Notes: generated by a model not told the origin, from the sequence alone. Shown: positions 8,394-16,810, counted from the stretch's first letter. The stretch is 64,000 nucleotides of DNA from CAMEGH01 sp052103595 (GCA_052103595.1 JBQEKC010000001.1:248001-312000); one strand, 5' to 3'. Made by a program: numbers and translations.

Positions 8394-8783
8394 CTAGCCC
8401 CTCCTTGCTCGTTTAGGACGAACGCCACCGTGCGGTACGCCTGTCACATCTTTAATACTGTCGACGGTAATCTCAAGACCGCTCATTGCGCGAATTGCCG
8501 CATCACGTCCAAGGCCAATACCTTTGACGAATACATCAACACTTGCCATGCCATGAAGGCTCTTCACTGCTTCAGCAGCTTTCTCGGCAGCAATCTGTGC
8601 AGCGTAAGCAGTGCCCTTTTTGCTTCCACGGAAGCCACATGCACCAGCGCTGGCTGCAGCCAAGACGTTTCCTTTTTTATCAGTAAACGTAATGATCGTG
8701 TTGTTAAATGTTGATTGAATATGCAACTGACCAGCAGGAACTGATCGACGCTGTTTCTTACGTGCTGTCGTTTTTTCAGCCAT
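8394..8783 (-). CDS. rpsK: 30S ribosomal protein S11
   Basis: The 129-residue protein shows [40 protein letters not shown] and the C-terminal [18 protein letters not shown], all diagnostic of S11 in the 30S platform. It is in the alpha operon between rpsM and rpsD. Confidence 0.98.
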   Translation of the reverse strand: MAEKTTARKKQRRSVPAGQLHIQSTFNNTIITFTDKKGNVLAAASAGACGFRGSKKGTAYAAQIAAEKAAEAVKSLHGMASVDVFVKGIGLGRDAAIRAMSGLEITVDSIKDVTGVPHGGVRPKRARRG

Positions 8784-8801
8784 TGTCTCTCATCCTTTCC
8801 T

Positions 8802-9188
8802 TTAGGTCTTACTTGTTGCTTTAGGTTGTGAGCCGCCTACTGCGACTGCTCGACCCTTACGAGTTCGTGCATTCGTACGGGTACGTTGACCGCGCGTTGG
8901 CAATCCTGCCTTGTGACGTAAGCCACGGTACGCATTCACTTCCTTCAAACGCTTAATGTTATTTGTTACCAAGCGCTGAAGATCGCCTTCGGTCGTGTAA
9001 TCATTGTCGATGATTTCGCGAATCTTCTGTTCTTCAGCCTCGGTGAGATCTTTCACCCGAGTGGTCGGCTCTACTTTTGCCGCCGCAAGGATGTCTCGTG
9101 CAAACTTCGGACCAACACCATAAATATAGGTGAGAGCCACGTGCACTTGCTTTTCAGAAGGTATTACTACCCCAGAAATTCGAGCCAT
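8802..9188 (-). CDS. rpsM: 30S ribosomal protein S13
   Basis: The 128-residue protein starts [20 protein letters not shown] and contains [35 protein letters not shown] and a basic tail. S13 sits in the 30S head and contacts tRNA and the 50S subunit. The ATG lies 2 bases after the rpmJ stop. Confidence 0.98.
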   Translation of the reverse strand: MARISGVVIPSEKQVHVALTYIYGVGPKFARDILAAAKVEPTTRVKDLTEAEEQKIREIIDNDYTTEGDLQRLVTNNIKRLKEVNAYRGLRHKAGLPTRGQRTRTNARTRKGRAVAVGGSQPKATSKT

Positions 9189-9190
9189 GC

Positions 9191-9307
9191 TTAACCCTGC
9201 CTTTGCTTATTCTTAGGTTTTTTCTTGTTGATGACGCGCAGTCGGCCTTTACGCCGTACTAACTGGTCATCGGGACTAATTTTCTTTACACTCGCACGAA
9301 CTTTCAT
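9191..9307 (-). CDS. rpmJ: 50S ribosomal protein L36, cysteine-free form
   Basis: A 38-residue gene in the expected place between infA and rpsM. It begins [10 protein letters not shown] and ends KNKQRQG, both diagnostic of L36, with [11 protein letters not shown] in the middle. The Cys-Cys-Cys-His zinc ribbon of the common form is absent: the positions read SPDD and NKKK, with no Cys or His at all, so this is a C-minus, zinc-free paralogue type. It is short and easily missed. Confidence 0.95.
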   Translation of the reverse strand: MKVRASVKKISPDDQLVRRKGRLRVINKKKPKNKQRQG

Positions 9308-9351
9308 GAGCGAAATTAAACTCCCTTGGGACAAACCCAGTTACATTGTTA

Positions 9352-9603
9352 TTATTTTGCGGCCGTGTGTGACGGACGCTCGTCTCTTAGGCGGAAACGG
9401 ATTCTTCCCTGTGTAAGATCGTACGGGGTCATCTCCACTTCCACCTTATCCCCCGGCACTAGGCGAATGTAATGCTTACGCATTTTTCCGCTAATGTGGG
9501 CGATAATTGTATGGCCATTCTCAAGTTCCACCTTAAATTTAGTGCCAGGCAGTGCTTCGACTACCTTGCCAACCATTTTGATTACTTCCTTTTGACTCGC
9601 CAT
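9352..9603 (-). CDS. infA: translation initiation factor IF-1
   Basis: The 83-residue S1/OB-fold protein has [38 protein letters not shown] and [18 protein letters not shown], matching IF-1 end to end with a short C-terminal extension. It occupies the A site during initiation. It is the first gene of the infA-rpmJ-rpsM-rpsK-rpsD-rpoA-rplQ-rplM-rpsI transcript. The usual neighbours adk and map between secY and infA are absent here. Confidence 0.97.
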   Translation of the reverse strand: MASQKEVIKMVGKVVEALPGTKFKVELENGHTIIAHISGKMRKHYIRLVPGDKVEVEMTPYDLTQGRIRFRLRDERPSHTAAK

Positions 9604-9618
9604 AAATTACAAATATAG

Positions 9619-9646
9619 ATTATACATGAGTTTTTGCTGTAAGTAA
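9619..9646 (-). promoter_or_regulatory. promoter of the infA-rpsI operon
   Basis: Minus strand: TTACTT (9641-9646), 16-base spacer, TATAAT (9619-9624), 15 bases before the infA ATG. No Shine-Dalgarno is visible in the very short leader. Confidence 0.65.
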
Positions 9647-9656
9647 AGTGGTTCCA

Positions 9657-10346
9657 TTAGTTTTCTGTCACCAAAGCTGCTCGAACAATCACTCGTTGGT
9701 CGTAGGTTTGCTGTGCAGGCACCCAATTACCGGTGCAGCTAATAATATTTAAGCCTTGTGTACTTTGGTCAATCGACTGCGAAAGTTCGTTCATACCGCC
9801 ATTGTTAAGCTCCTCAACTGGAACAATCTCAACGCTTTCTGTTCGATACGTAAAACGTTCCCCGTCACCACGCTCTATCACAATCTCGCTTCCCTCATTA
9901 AGATGCGGGAGTTGCTTAAACACGCCGTCTTGGGTTGGGCCGCCATTATGGCCATCCATTAGCAACGCGCCCGAACCGTCACCCGGTAAGGCGCTTTCTT
10001 GGTACCAACCGGTATCAAAAATATTTGACGGTGTGTCAAGCTCGCCGTTATCGGCAACACCCATTGCAAAAACACGCGAATTGGTAACGCCTAGATCAGC
10101 AATTGAAAGAAATCGAGGATACGATGAAGGGACATTGTGCTCATCTTTTGCTTCTGGCGAAACAGGCGTTTCGTCTACATCCTGCTGCGTGGCAGCAACT
10201 GGAAATGGTGCTGGCACATCACCTTTTGTGTAAAAGCGATACGCGTACCAGACGCCAAGTATAATAACGGCAATGAGAATCAGCCATAGTATCATGGCAG
10301 TGGTATTAAAACTATGTTTTTCTTGTATATGTAAACCCCGCGACAT
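9657..10346 (-). CDS. sortase (cysteine transpeptidase)
   Basis: This 229-residue protein has a membrane anchor at about residues 20-40 (AMILWLILIAVIILGVWYAY) and a Pro/Asp-rich linker. A sortase domain follows with the catalytic His in LLMDGHNGG, the Cys in LNIISCTGNW and the Arg in YDQRVIV. Sortases cleave LPxTG-like signals and attach proteins to the cell surface; a candidate substrate with LPKTG lies at 51428-52474. The start at ATG 10346 is preferred because TATACT (minus, 10354-10359) is 7 bases upstream. The subclass is not certain, and its place between secY and infA is unusual. Confidence 0.85.
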   Translation of the reverse strand: MSRGLHIQEKHSFNTTAMILWLILIAVIILGVWYAYRFYTKGDVPAPFPVAATQQDVDETPVSPEAKDEHNVPSSYPRFLSIADLGVTNSRVFAMGVADNGELDTPSNIFDTGWYQESALPGDGSGALLMDGHNGGPTQDGVFKQLPHLNEGSEIVIERGDGERFTYRTESVEIVPVEELNNGGMNELSQSIDQSTQGLNIISCTGNWVPAQQTYDQRVIVRAALVTEN

Positions 10347-10386
10347 ACCCTTTAGTATAACAAAAAGGCTTACGGTAATACAATAT

Positions 10387-10429
10387 AAAACCCGCACAAT
10401 GACATCAATACGATTGATAGCATTGTGCG
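10387..10429 (-). terminator. terminator of the 10466-10876 gene
   Basis: Minus-strand stem CGCACAATG / CATTGTGCG (10421-10429 with 10393-10401) is followed by GGTTTTATAT. Confidence 0.8.
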
Positions 10430-10465
10430 AGGACAGAGGAGATGATCTCTGAACCTAGCATGATG

Positions 10466-10876
10466 TCACGCGTACACATTGACACGCAAGCGTGTGCCGC
10501 GACGCATGAATTCGTTAGACACTTCTGCACGGAGCAAACTTGTGATAGCACGCTTGACCGTAGCATCGACCGCCATCAACGGGTAGTCGCCACGCAGAAA
10601 CGCATGGTAGCGCTTAGCCTGCTCATGCACCTTCTCGTCCACATGGACATGGGGATCTCGGAAGAATGTATCGAGCCGCCGAGAACGGTGGTCAAGATGA
10701 GTGTCGAAGAACGAGAACGCGGTGTTCTGGTACAGCCGTTGGCGCTGCCACGCCGTGAGGAGACGCAATTGAGATTCGACAAAATCAACGATCTCCATCG
10801 CGAGTTCCTCAATGATACCTTCTTGCACGGCAAATGTTTCGTTCATCTTATCGATGAACTGATTCGAGGCATTCAT
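10466..10876 (-). CDS. accessory small protein, unknown, mostly helical
   Basis: The product of 136 residues (ATG 10876; the adjacent ATG 10879 is possible) follows an AGAGGAG Shine-Dalgarno. It has no signal peptide or membrane helix. Long charged amphipathic stretches (QFIDKMNETFAVQEGIIEEL, VDATVKRAITSLLRAEVSNE) suggest a helical bundle. I recognise no family. It is monocistronic, with its own promoter and terminator, and sits between secY and the sortase gene. Confidence 0.7.
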   Translation of the reverse strand: MNASNQFIDKMNETFAVQEGIIEELAMEIVDFVESQLRLLTAWQRQRLYQNTAFSFFDTHLDHRSRRLDTFFRDPHVHVDEKVHEQAKRYHAFLRGDYPLMAVDATVKRAITSLLRAEVSNEFMRRGTRLRVNVYA

Positions 10877-10948
10877 CATACTCTCCTCTGTCAGGTACGC
10901 CACTATTCGCTACAAACCATGGTGGTGAGCAGTGTGTGGTGCATATGT

Positions 10949-10977
10949 ATAGTACAATAATATACTATTTTTTGCAA
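10949..10977 (-). promoter_or_regulatory. promoter of the 10466-10876 gene
   Basis: Minus strand: TTGCAA (10972-10977), 17-base spacer, TACTAT (10949-10954). It lies just after the secY stop. Confidence 0.75.
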
Positions 10978-11001
10978 GGGTTTTATGCTGAAGATGTTGG
11001 A

Positions 11002-12414
11002 TTATTTATAATCGTCGTACGTTACCATCAACGCGCGGCTATTGATTTGGCGCAATGCTTCAAGCCCTACCGATACCACAATCAAGAGTCCTGTACCACC
11101 AACAGCCAGGTTGGCGTTCTGAATTCCTGCGATATTATACAGCAGATATTCGATGGCGAACGGCATCACTGCAATTAGGCCAAGGACAATCGAACCAAAC
11201 AAGATCAGACGATTTACCGTTCGGCTCAGATATTTTTCTGTCTGCACACCAGGTCGCACCCCTTCAATAAAACCACCTTGTTTTTGCAAGTTTTCAGCAA
11301 TTTCGTTGCTGTTAAATACAATGCCTGTGTAGAAATACGTAAACAAAATCACCAGCAGGAAGTAGAACATTGGGTAGATGAATGCTTGCCACGTATCGCC
11401 TGTAAAGCTACCAGGGTCTGGCGCTTGGAACCAGTTGATAAGGTTGTCAGCTATTGCTTTATAAGCAGGGTTGTCGGTTGCCTTTAGAACTTGTCCGACA
11501 AAGGCAGGAAGGCTAAGGAACGCAACCGCAAAGATCACTGGGATCACACCTGCAGCGATCAACTTCACTGGCAATACACTTTTAATGCCGCTGTAGGCGC
11601 TGTTTCCCTGGACGCGTTTGGCATAATTTACTGTAATAACACGCTGCGCTTCGTTGATCTTCACGAGCACATAGAGCGTCAGCAAACTAATGCTGCCGAG
11701 CGCTAGCGCTACCCAGAACACCATCGGATTGACGGGAATTGTAAACCAGTCAAAGACAGCCAAACCACCGCCAGAAGTATCGAACAACGAACCAATCAGT
11801 GTTGAAAGTGTCGTTGGTAGCTGGCTAATAATGCCGGCAAAAATCAGTAAGCTAATACCATTACCGACACCTTGTTCGGTCATGAGCTCACCAAGCCACA
11901 TCAAGAGAAGCGAGCCAGCAGTCATCGCAGTGACCGCTACAAACCATTCCATTAAAGTAGTTTCACCCATAGAGGTTGTGTTGCCCGCCAGTACTGTTTG
12001 ACGAAGAATGTAGATGAAGGCAATCGACTGAATAATTGCAAGGGGTACGCTGATCATACGCGTCCATTGGTTGATCTTGCGTCGACCCGATTCGCCGTCT
12101 TTATGGAGTTCTTCAAGCTTTGGTACTGCTTTCGTAAGCAACTGCGTGATGATACTTGCCGTAATAAACGGACTCAATCCCACCAGTACAATAGAAAGCT
12201 GGCTAAGCGCGCCACCAGAAAGCAAGTTCATAAAGCCACCAAAGTCGCTTGCCGCCAAAAAGCTTGTGACGACATCTTTGAGCTGCGTTGGCTCTGCTAG
12301 TGGCACAGGAATGTGTGCGAGCAGGCGATAAACAATCACCAAGCCTAAGACAATCAACAGGCGTTTTTGCATGTCCTTGTTCTTAAACGATTTAAAAATA
12401 GTTTTCCAATTCAT
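11002..12414 (-). CDS. secY: preprotein translocase subunit SecY
   Basis: This 470-residue protein has about ten hydrophobic helices. Landmarks are the plug and helix-2 region GGALSQLSIVLVGLSPFITA, the SecY signature LTKAVPKLEELHKDGESGRR, GVGNGISLLIFAGI, the cytoplasmic loop KRVQGNSAYSGIKSVLPVKL and the C-terminal GTGLLIVVSVGLEALRQINS. It forms the protein-conducting channel with SecE and SecG, which are not in this window. It is separated from rplO by a terminator and has its own promoter. GAGGG lies 8 bases before the ATG. Confidence 0.98.
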   Translation of the reverse strand: MNWKTIFKSFKNKDMQKRLLIVLGLVIVYRLLAHIPVPLAEPTQLKDVVTSFLAASDFGGFMNLLSGGALSQLSIVLVGLSPFITASIITQLLTKAVPKLEELHKDGESGRRKINQWTRMISVPLAIIQSIAFIYILRQTVLAGNTTSMGETTLMEWFVAVTAMTAGSLLLMWLGELMTEQGVGNGISLLIFAGIISQLPTTLSTLIGSLFDTSGGGLAVFDWFTIPVNPMVFWVALALGSISLLTLYVLVKINEAQRVITVNYAKRVQGNSAYSGIKSVLPVKLIAAGVIPVIFAVAFLSLPAFVGQVLKATDNPAYKAIADNLINWFQAPDPGSFTGDTWQAFIYPMFYFLLVILFTYFYTGIVFNSNEIAENLQKQGGFIEGVRPGVQTEKYLSRTVNRLILFGSIVLGLIAVMPFAIEYLLYNIAGIQNANLAVGGTGLLIVVSVGLEALRQINSRALMVTYDDYK

Positions 12415-12478
12415 CCTTTACCCTCTCTATCTCTGTAGTCGGCTTTCTCATTTCGGCATGTCAGCCATATTCTGAACC

Positions 12479-12508
12479 ATTATAGCATTGATGTACCTCA
12501 ATAATCAA
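12479..12508 (-). promoter_or_regulatory. promoter of secY
   Basis: Minus strand: TTGATT (12503-12508), 18-base spacer, TATAAT (12479-12484). Confidence 0.7.
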
Positions 12509-12518
12509 AGGTGGATAC

Positions 12519-12546
12519 AAAAATCCCCGCAATTTCTTGCAGGGAC
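12519..12546 (-). terminator. terminator after rplO
   Basis: Minus-strand stem CCCTGCAA / TTGCGGGG with a GAAA loop (12524-12546) is followed by ATTTTTG. It uncouples secY from the spc operon. Confidence 0.85.
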
Positions 12547-12571
12547 GTTTGTAGATGCTGGTTTTGAAGGA

Positions 12572-13048
12572 CTATTTGTCTTCTGCTTCGGCTTCTTTCG
12601 TTGATTTTGGCAACGGTGTTGCTACCTTTTCAAAGGTACCGCCAGCTTTTTTAATCGCTTCTTGTACGCTTTTTGAGGCAGCCTGCACCTTTACATCAAG
12701 TTTTGCCGTCAATTCACCGCGCATGATGATCTTTACCTTGTGAAATGGTGTTGCGATCATACCAGCTTCAAACAAGCTGAAGTTGTCGACAAGACCTTTC
12801 ATTGCGTTAAGATTATCTGCGTAGACAACTTGCGCTGGAGCTTTCAAGCTCTTAAAACCACGATTCTTTGGAATTGCCTGTGCAAGTGGGCGTTGACCAC
12901 CCTGGAACATTGCGTGCAATTTTTTACCAGTACGAGCTTTTTGCCCTTTTGTACCACGACCAGCCGTTTTACCACGACCAGCAGCAATACCACGACCAAC
13001 ACGAATCTTGCTTTTATTTGCGTTTACTTGGAGTTCGTTGTATTTCAT
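12572..13048 (-). CDS. rplO: 50S ribosomal protein L15
   Basis: The 158-residue protein has the Gly-rich N-terminus GRGIAAGRGKTAGRGTKGQK, then RTGKKLHAMFQGGQRPLAQ and IPKNRGFK, diagnostic of L15. Its ATG overlaps the rpsE stop (TAATG), leaving no room for rpmD (L30), which normally sits here. It is followed by a terminator. Confidence 0.97.
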   Translation of the reverse strand: MKYNELQVNANKSKIRVGRGIAAGRGKTAGRGTKGQKARTGKKLHAMFQGGQRPLAQAIPKNRGFKSLKAPAQVVYADNLNAMKGLVDNFSLFEAGMIATPFHKVKIIMRGELTAKLDVKVQAASKSVQEAIKKAGGTFEKVATPLPKSTKEAEAEDK

Positions 13049-13653
13049 TACTTAGTCTCCTTTTTCGCTGCCTTCTTTTCAGCACCGATCCACTGCTCAC
13101 GTGGCACCATTGTCTTGAGCGCATCAATTGTTGCGTAGGCAATGTTTACCTTGTTGGTTGAACCGAGGCTCTTTGAAAGCATGTTACGGATACCCGTTAC
13201 ACCAATCACTTGACGAACAACACCACCAGCGATAATACCGGTACCAGGCGCAGCTGGCTTAATAAGCACTTGCGCACCACTCACCTTTACTTCGGCGTCG
13301 TGTGGAATTGTTTCGTTTGTAACAGGAACGGTGATGAGGTTTTTCTTGGCAACATCAGTTGCTTTTGAAATAGCAGTTTGTACGTCCTGGCCTTTTGAGA
13401 CACCGACGCCAACCTTACCTTTATGGTTACCAACCACAACCAGCGCCTTAAAGCGGAAACGACGTCCACCTTTTACCACACGTGCCACGCGGTCGATGTT
13501 GATTACTACTTCTTCAAACTCTTTCGGCGCTTCATCACGCTGATTTCGTCGGTCATCGCGACGACCACCACGCTGGCGACGATCTTGGCGACCTCCCCGG
13601 CGAGGGGTAGTATTTGCAGCGTTCGCTGCTGCAGCAGGTTTTGCATCTGCCAT
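13048..13653 (-). CDS. rpsE: 30S ribosomal protein S5
   Basis: The start at ATG 13653 gives 201 residues. An Ala- and Arg-rich N-terminal extension (about residues 1-45) precedes the S5 double-stranded-RNA-binding domain with VINIDRVARVVKGGRRFRFK, VVVGNHKGKVGVGVSKGQDV and AAPGTGIIAGGVVRQVIGVT. S5 acts in decoding fidelity and mRNA unwinding. It starts 1 base after the rplR stop. Confidence 0.97.
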   Translation of the reverse strand: MADAKPAAAANAANTTPRRGGRQDRRQRGGRRDDRRNQRDEAPKEFEEVVINIDRVARVVKGGRRFRFKALVVVGNHKGKVGVGVSKGQDVQTAISKATDVAKKNLITVPVTNETIPHDAEVKVSGAQVLIKPAAPGTGIIAGGVVRQVIGVTGIRNMLSKSLGSTNKVNIAYATIDALKTMVPREQWIGAEKKAAKKETK

Positions 13654-13654
13654 A

Positions 13655-14008
13655 CTAGAACTCCATTCCTTCTTTACGTGCAGCGTCTGCAAGCGCGCTC
13701 AAGCGGCCAGCATATTGGTGACCGTTGCGGTCAAACACTACTGCGTTAATTTTAGCTTTCTTTGCCTTTTTGGCGATATCTGTACCAACTTTGGCAGCTT
13801 GTTCGCTCATTGAGCCAGTTACTTTTGCACCAACCGTGGTGGCTGCAGCTACTGTTTTACCAGCGACGTCGTCGATAAGCTGTGCGCTCACGTGTTTGTT
13901 GCTGATAGTTACAGTCAAGCGCGGGCGCTCAGCCGTACCGCTTACCTTTGAACGAACGCGATTCTTGCGAAGGCTTTTGTTAAGAAGTTTTTTCTTCAAG
14001 TCGGCCAT
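13655..14008 (-). CDS. rplR: 50S ribosomal protein L18
   Basis: The 117-residue protein binds 5S rRNA with L5. It shows RVRSKVSGTAERPRLTVTIS, SNKHVSAQLIDDVAGKTVAA and VVFDRNGHQYAGRLSALADA with the terminal REGMEF. It is in the spc order L6-L18-S5. Confidence 0.97.
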   Translation of the reverse strand: MADLKKKLLNKSLRKNRVRSKVSGTAERPRLTVTISNKHVSAQLIDDVAGKTVAAATTVGAKVTGSMSEQAAKVGTDIAKKAKKAKINAVVFDRNGHQYAGRLSALADAARKEGMEF

Positions 14009-14010
14009 GA

Positions 14011-14544
14011 TTACTTACCTGCCTTTCCTGCCTTGCGCAAAATTTGCTCACCAGCATATTTAATACCTTTACCCTTGTACGGTTCAGGCTTCTTTAGTGC
14101 GCGGATTTCCGCAGCTGCTTGACCAACTTGTTGTTTGTCGATGCCGCTAACGGTAATTTCCATCTTGTTTGTAGCGATCTGTACACCTTCAGGCGCTTTG
14201 TATTTCACTGGGTGTGAAAAACCAAGCTGCATTTCGAGGTCTGCGCCGCTCATTGCTACGCGGAACCCAACACCGTTTACTTCAAGCTTCTTTTCGAAGC
14301 CTTTCGTAACGCCTTCAACTGCGTTGTTCAATAGTGAACGCTGCAAGCCATGTTGTGCTTTCGCGATTCGTTCGTCATCCTTGCGGGTTACGATCATTTT
14401 GCCGTCTTCTTCAGCAACAGTCACGTCGCTCAGATGAGGTACAGTCAACTCGCCCTTTGGCCCTTTGACGGTAATCACTTCTGAATCAACCGTGATTGTC
14501 ACACCGGACGGAATTGCTACTGGTAGTTTTCCGATTCGACTCAT
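14011..14544 (-). CDS. rplF: 50S ribosomal protein L6
   Basis: The 177-residue protein contains MSRIGKLPVAIPSGVTITVD, VKGPKGELTVPH, VNGVGFRVAMSGADLEM, LGFSHPVKYKAPEGV and the C-terminal signature EPYKGKGIKYAGEQILRKAG. It is the first gene of a shortened L6-L18-S5-L15 transcript, because an accessory island separates it from S8. Confidence 0.98.
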   Translation of the reverse strand: MSRIGKLPVAIPSGVTITVDSEVITVKGPKGELTVPHLSDVTVAEEDGKMIVTRKDDERIAKAQHGLQRSLLNNAVEGVTKGFEKKLEVNGVGFRVAMSGADLEMQLGFSHPVKYKAPEGVQIATNKMEITVSGIDKQQVGQAAAEIRALKKPEPYKGKGIKYAGEQILRKAGKAGK

Positions 14545-14657
14545 ACTTACCTTTCGTTATGTGCGAGCGAACTGTTTGTTTTTGGCAGCTGACACAATCG
14601 ATCCGATCGTGAGCGCAAAACCTCCCGGTTCCACTCGCGTGAGTTATTATCCATACA

Positions 14658-14686
14658 ATATTAGCATTTTTTATGCTCAAACGCAA
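14658..14686 (-). promoter_or_regulatory. promoter of the rplF-rplO operon
   Basis: Minus strand: TTGCGT (14681-14686), 17-base spacer, TAATAT (14658-14663). It leaves a leader of about 105 bases with a GAAAGG sequence before the rplF ATG. Confidence 0.55.
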
Positions 14687-14689
14687 GCA

Positions 14690-14880
14690 ATGCTAGCCGA
14701 TTTATAGCAGGATATGCTCTAACGTCCAGCTAGTTTGCCTAATCAAGCGCATAATCGGCTGTTTCGTTGTAGGCGCCCTGTCGAGTAGCGTGTTCGAGAC
14801 ACATCTCCATACGGCCGCTCGTCATCTACAGTGAGTTGTGGCAACCGTTCCACTATTTTTGTTAAAAAGCTTGCTAGTTA
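14690..14880. other. intergenic stretch with a possible 28-codon minus-strand reading frame
   Basis: Together with the rplF leader this is part of a 440-base gap without a clear gene. On the minus strand a frame from ATG 14825 to the stop at 14739-14741 encodes 28 residues including CLEHATRQGAYNETADY. It reads like protein but has no Shine-Dalgarno or clear promoter. It could be a remnant of a gene or chance. Nothing else is visible. Confidence 0.3.
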
Positions 14881-14960
14881 TTGACTTTTTATACTGGACA
14901 TGCTACTATCTTTTGATCGACTCTCGACTATTCTTATTCGTTCAGGGCCGATAAGGCTCT
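14881..14960 (+). promoter_or_regulatory. promoter and leader hairpin of the 14987-15466 gene
   Basis: TTGACT (14881-14886), 17-base spacer, TACTAT (14904-14909). A leader stem AGGGCC / GGCTCT with a 5-base loop (14944-14960, one G-U pair) follows. Confidence 0.8.
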
Positions 14961-14986
14961 TTGACATCAGATTGGAGATACGTATC

Positions 14987-15466
14987 ATGGCAAGCTATGT
15001 ACGGCCTCTTGCTGCAAGTGGACGCTTTCAGCATCGAATCGCGCTCGGAACGGGCTACACACTGTCCTACCTGACGTGTGCGGTTTTGCTGATTTGCGTT
15101 ATGATGAGCGGCATTATCGCCGTCATGACTCTGCTTGTGTGGGAGCTTGATGCTTTTTTCAAGACACTCGCAGTTTTCATCATGTCAGTAACCTTGTTCT
15201 GTCTTTTTGCTGTAATTACTACTAAGCTTAAAGATAAGAAGACATACTGGCACGAGTATGTTCCGTATGGAACTGTCGTCAGCCATCACACAAGCAAGGG
15301 CGGCACCTACTATATGCCGACAATAGATTACTGGGTAACGGTCGAAGGCAACACTCGCTCTGGCGAGCGCCGCACTTACTCGTTCCTAGTTTCGGAAGAA
15401 ACGTGGAGCAGTCCTGCCTACGCAGTCGGTTCGTCTCTCCGCACACCTGAAATGCCCCAGCCTTAG
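14987..15466 (+). CDS. accessory membrane protein, unknown
   Basis: The start at ATG 14987 is chosen because GGAG lies 9 bases upstream; 159 residues. Two hydrophobic helices (about residues 20-50, LSYLTCAVLLICVMMSGIIA, and 55-80, LAVFIMSVTLFCLFAVITT) precede a soluble C-terminal domain of about 75 residues with YVPYGTVVSHHTSKGGTYYM and a conserved-looking VEGNTRSGERRTYSF. No family is recognised. A stem CCCCAAGA / TCTTGGGG at 15486-15509 follows but lacks a T-run. It is the first of several accessory genes splitting the spc operon. Confidence 0.75.
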   Translation: MASYVRPLAASGRFQHRIALGTGYTLSYLTCAVLLICVMMSGIIAVMTLLVWELDAFFKTLAVFIMSVTLFCLFAVITTKLKDKKTYWHEYVPYGTVVSHHTSKGGTYYMPTIDYWVTVEGNTRSGERRTYSFLVSEETWSSPAYAVGSSLRTPEMPQP

Positions 15467-15564
15467 TAGGTTCTCCTACGCCGCCACCCCAAGAGCGTTC
15501 AATCTTGGGGATTACCCCGATACATGCATCTCGATGGATATATCAGTGTAGTCACCATTCTCTA

Positions 15565-15613
15565 TTGACGAATAATATTTTCATACTATTGTATAAAGAC
15601 GAAATGCGCGTCT
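15565..15613 (+). promoter_or_regulatory. promoter and leader hairpin of the 15649-16107 gene
   Basis: TTGACG (15565-15570), 16-base spacer, TATTGT (15587-15592). Stem AGACG / CGTCT (15597-15613) lies at the predicted transcript start. Confidence 0.75.
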
Positions 15614-15648
15614 GCCATTTCCGTACCTACGAGCCTGAGGAGACGAGC

Positions 15649-16107
15649 ATGTCAACTCGTTACAAAGAAACCTGGACGGTCAGCTATGGTTCGTTGCGGA
15701 TCATCTTTGATGATGCCAATCCAAGCCCAGACCTGATCGTGTTTACAATCGAGTACGACGACGTCGAGATGTTTGAGCATCTTGCCCCATTCAAGCTGTA
15801 TATGAGTCCTGCAAAAAGCGAGAACTTACTCCACACGCAAGGCGTTCCGTTCTCGCGTGATGGTGAACTGCTACAAACAAGTAGCATCTACACCCACATC
15901 ATGGATGATCTGTTCGATTACTTTCGTGACAATATCGTCGGAAGTATCATCTACGAGAGTGAGTGCGGCTTTATTCTGTACTTGAAGGAGCCCACTACCG
16001 AGAGACTGCCTACGCTTAAGCATAAACGTGTCGCACAGACAGAGACCGCCATGGTGGTCGCAAGTGCCGTGCTCGGCTCTCAATGGTGTAACACGAAAGC
16101 GGGTTAA
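15649..16107 (+). CDS. accessory small protein, paralogue of the 16295-16810 gene
   Basis: The start at ATG 15649 lies 9 bases after GAGGAG; 152 residues. It is predicted soluble, with a beta-rich N-terminus (WTVSYGSLRIIFDD, LIVFTIEYDDVEMFE) and a helix YTHIMDDLFDYFRDN followed by GSIIYESECGFILYLKE. The last block aligns with GTIIYSDKYGFSLMVRE of the next gene, and GSLRIIF aligns with GRLSVTF. The two are tandem paralogues of an unrecognised family. Each has its own promoter, leader stem and terminator. Confidence 0.78.
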   Translation: MSTRYKETWTVSYGSLRIIFDDANPSPDLIVFTIEYDDVEMFEHLAPFKLYMSPAKSENLLHTQGVPFSRDGELLQTSSIYTHIMDDLFDYFRDNIVGSIIYESECGFILYLKEPTTERLPTLKHKRVAQTETAMVVASAVLGSQWCNTKAG

Positions 16108-16132
16108 CCGCCTCTGTCGCAGGCTCATACAT

Positions 16133-16181
16133 TATCCCCGTCCTTGCGGTGTTCTCACTGCAAAAGGAACGGGGATCTTTC
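16133..16181 (+). terminator. terminator of the 15649-16107 gene
   Basis: Stem ATCCCCGT / ACGGGGAT encloses a further partly paired region and is followed by CTTTCTTTT. Confidence 0.75.
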
Positions 16182-16209
16182 TTTTGGCACGCATCGCTAG
16201 AGGTAGTGA

Positions 16210-16267
16210 TTGACTTTATTATTTTTACGTTGTATTATATATTGACGAAGTATGCATCCGCTACTTC
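16210..16267 (+). promoter_or_regulatory. promoter and leader hairpin of the 16295-16810 gene
   Basis: TTGACT (16210-16215), 17-base spacer, TATTAT (16233-16238). Stem GAAGTA / TACTTC with a 9-base loop (16247-16267) lies at the transcript start. Confidence 0.85.
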
Positions 16268-16294
16268 AGAACCTGCGAGTGTAAGGAGACCGTC

Positions 16295-16810
16295 ATGTCT
16301 AGCCAAGAGATTGTGCTGCGACGAATTCCTGCGATTGTCGCGAAAACCACGCGACGCACAGCACCGTCTGCAAAGCCGGCAACCACCGACGTCTACAACT
16401 TGCTGACTGCGGCATCTGGGCGCCTGAGTGTCACCTTCCGTGAACTTCCCGTTCACACCATCGTCCTCTTCAGTATTGATGAAGGCATGCAGAAGGTTGG
16501 TACGAACGTGGAATACGAGCTGAGCGGCTCGATGCTTTACGCGGGCGGCTGTCCTGTCTTCGACCTCTCGAGTGCGCACTACCGAGCAGACTTCTTCAAG
16601 GTAATGCATACCTTGGCGACGAAGCTGCAGGGCGCGCTTGACGGCACCATCATCTACAGTGACAAGTACGGCTTTTCGCTGATGGTGCGTGAAGATATCA
16701 CCACAGATGTGCATCTGCACAACACCATCGTGGACATCGTTCAGTATGCGCTTTTCGGCGCGTTCAAGTCACCACAACAGTTGCGCGTTACGCACGCGAC
16801 ACTCAAGTAA
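16295..16810 (+). CDS. accessory small protein, paralogue of the 15649-16107 gene
   Basis: The 171-residue product starts 7 bases after AAGGAG. It has a basic, Thr/Pro-rich N-terminus (residues 1-30), then LSVTFRELPVHTIVLFSIDE, VEYELSGSMLYAGGCPVFDL, a helical stretch DFFKVMHTLATKLQGALDG and the shared block GTIIYSDKYGFSLMVRE. About 20 residues longer than its partner, mostly at the ends. No catalytic motif or secretion signal is visible. Function is unknown. Confidence 0.78.
   Translation: MSSQEIVLRRIPAIVAKTTRRTAPSAKPATTDVYNLLTAASGRLSVTFRELPVHTIVLFSIDEGMQKVGTNVEYELSGSMLYAGGCPVFDLSSAHYRADFFKVMHTLATKLQGALDGTIIYSDKYGFSLMVREDITTDVHLHNTIVDIVQYALFGAFKSPQQLRVTHATLK

Noticed and set aside
14783..14801. 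A GTTCGAGAC segment resembling a tRNA T-arm
   Set aside because: The loop is five bases instead of seven, and no acceptor, D or anticodon arms can be drawn around it.
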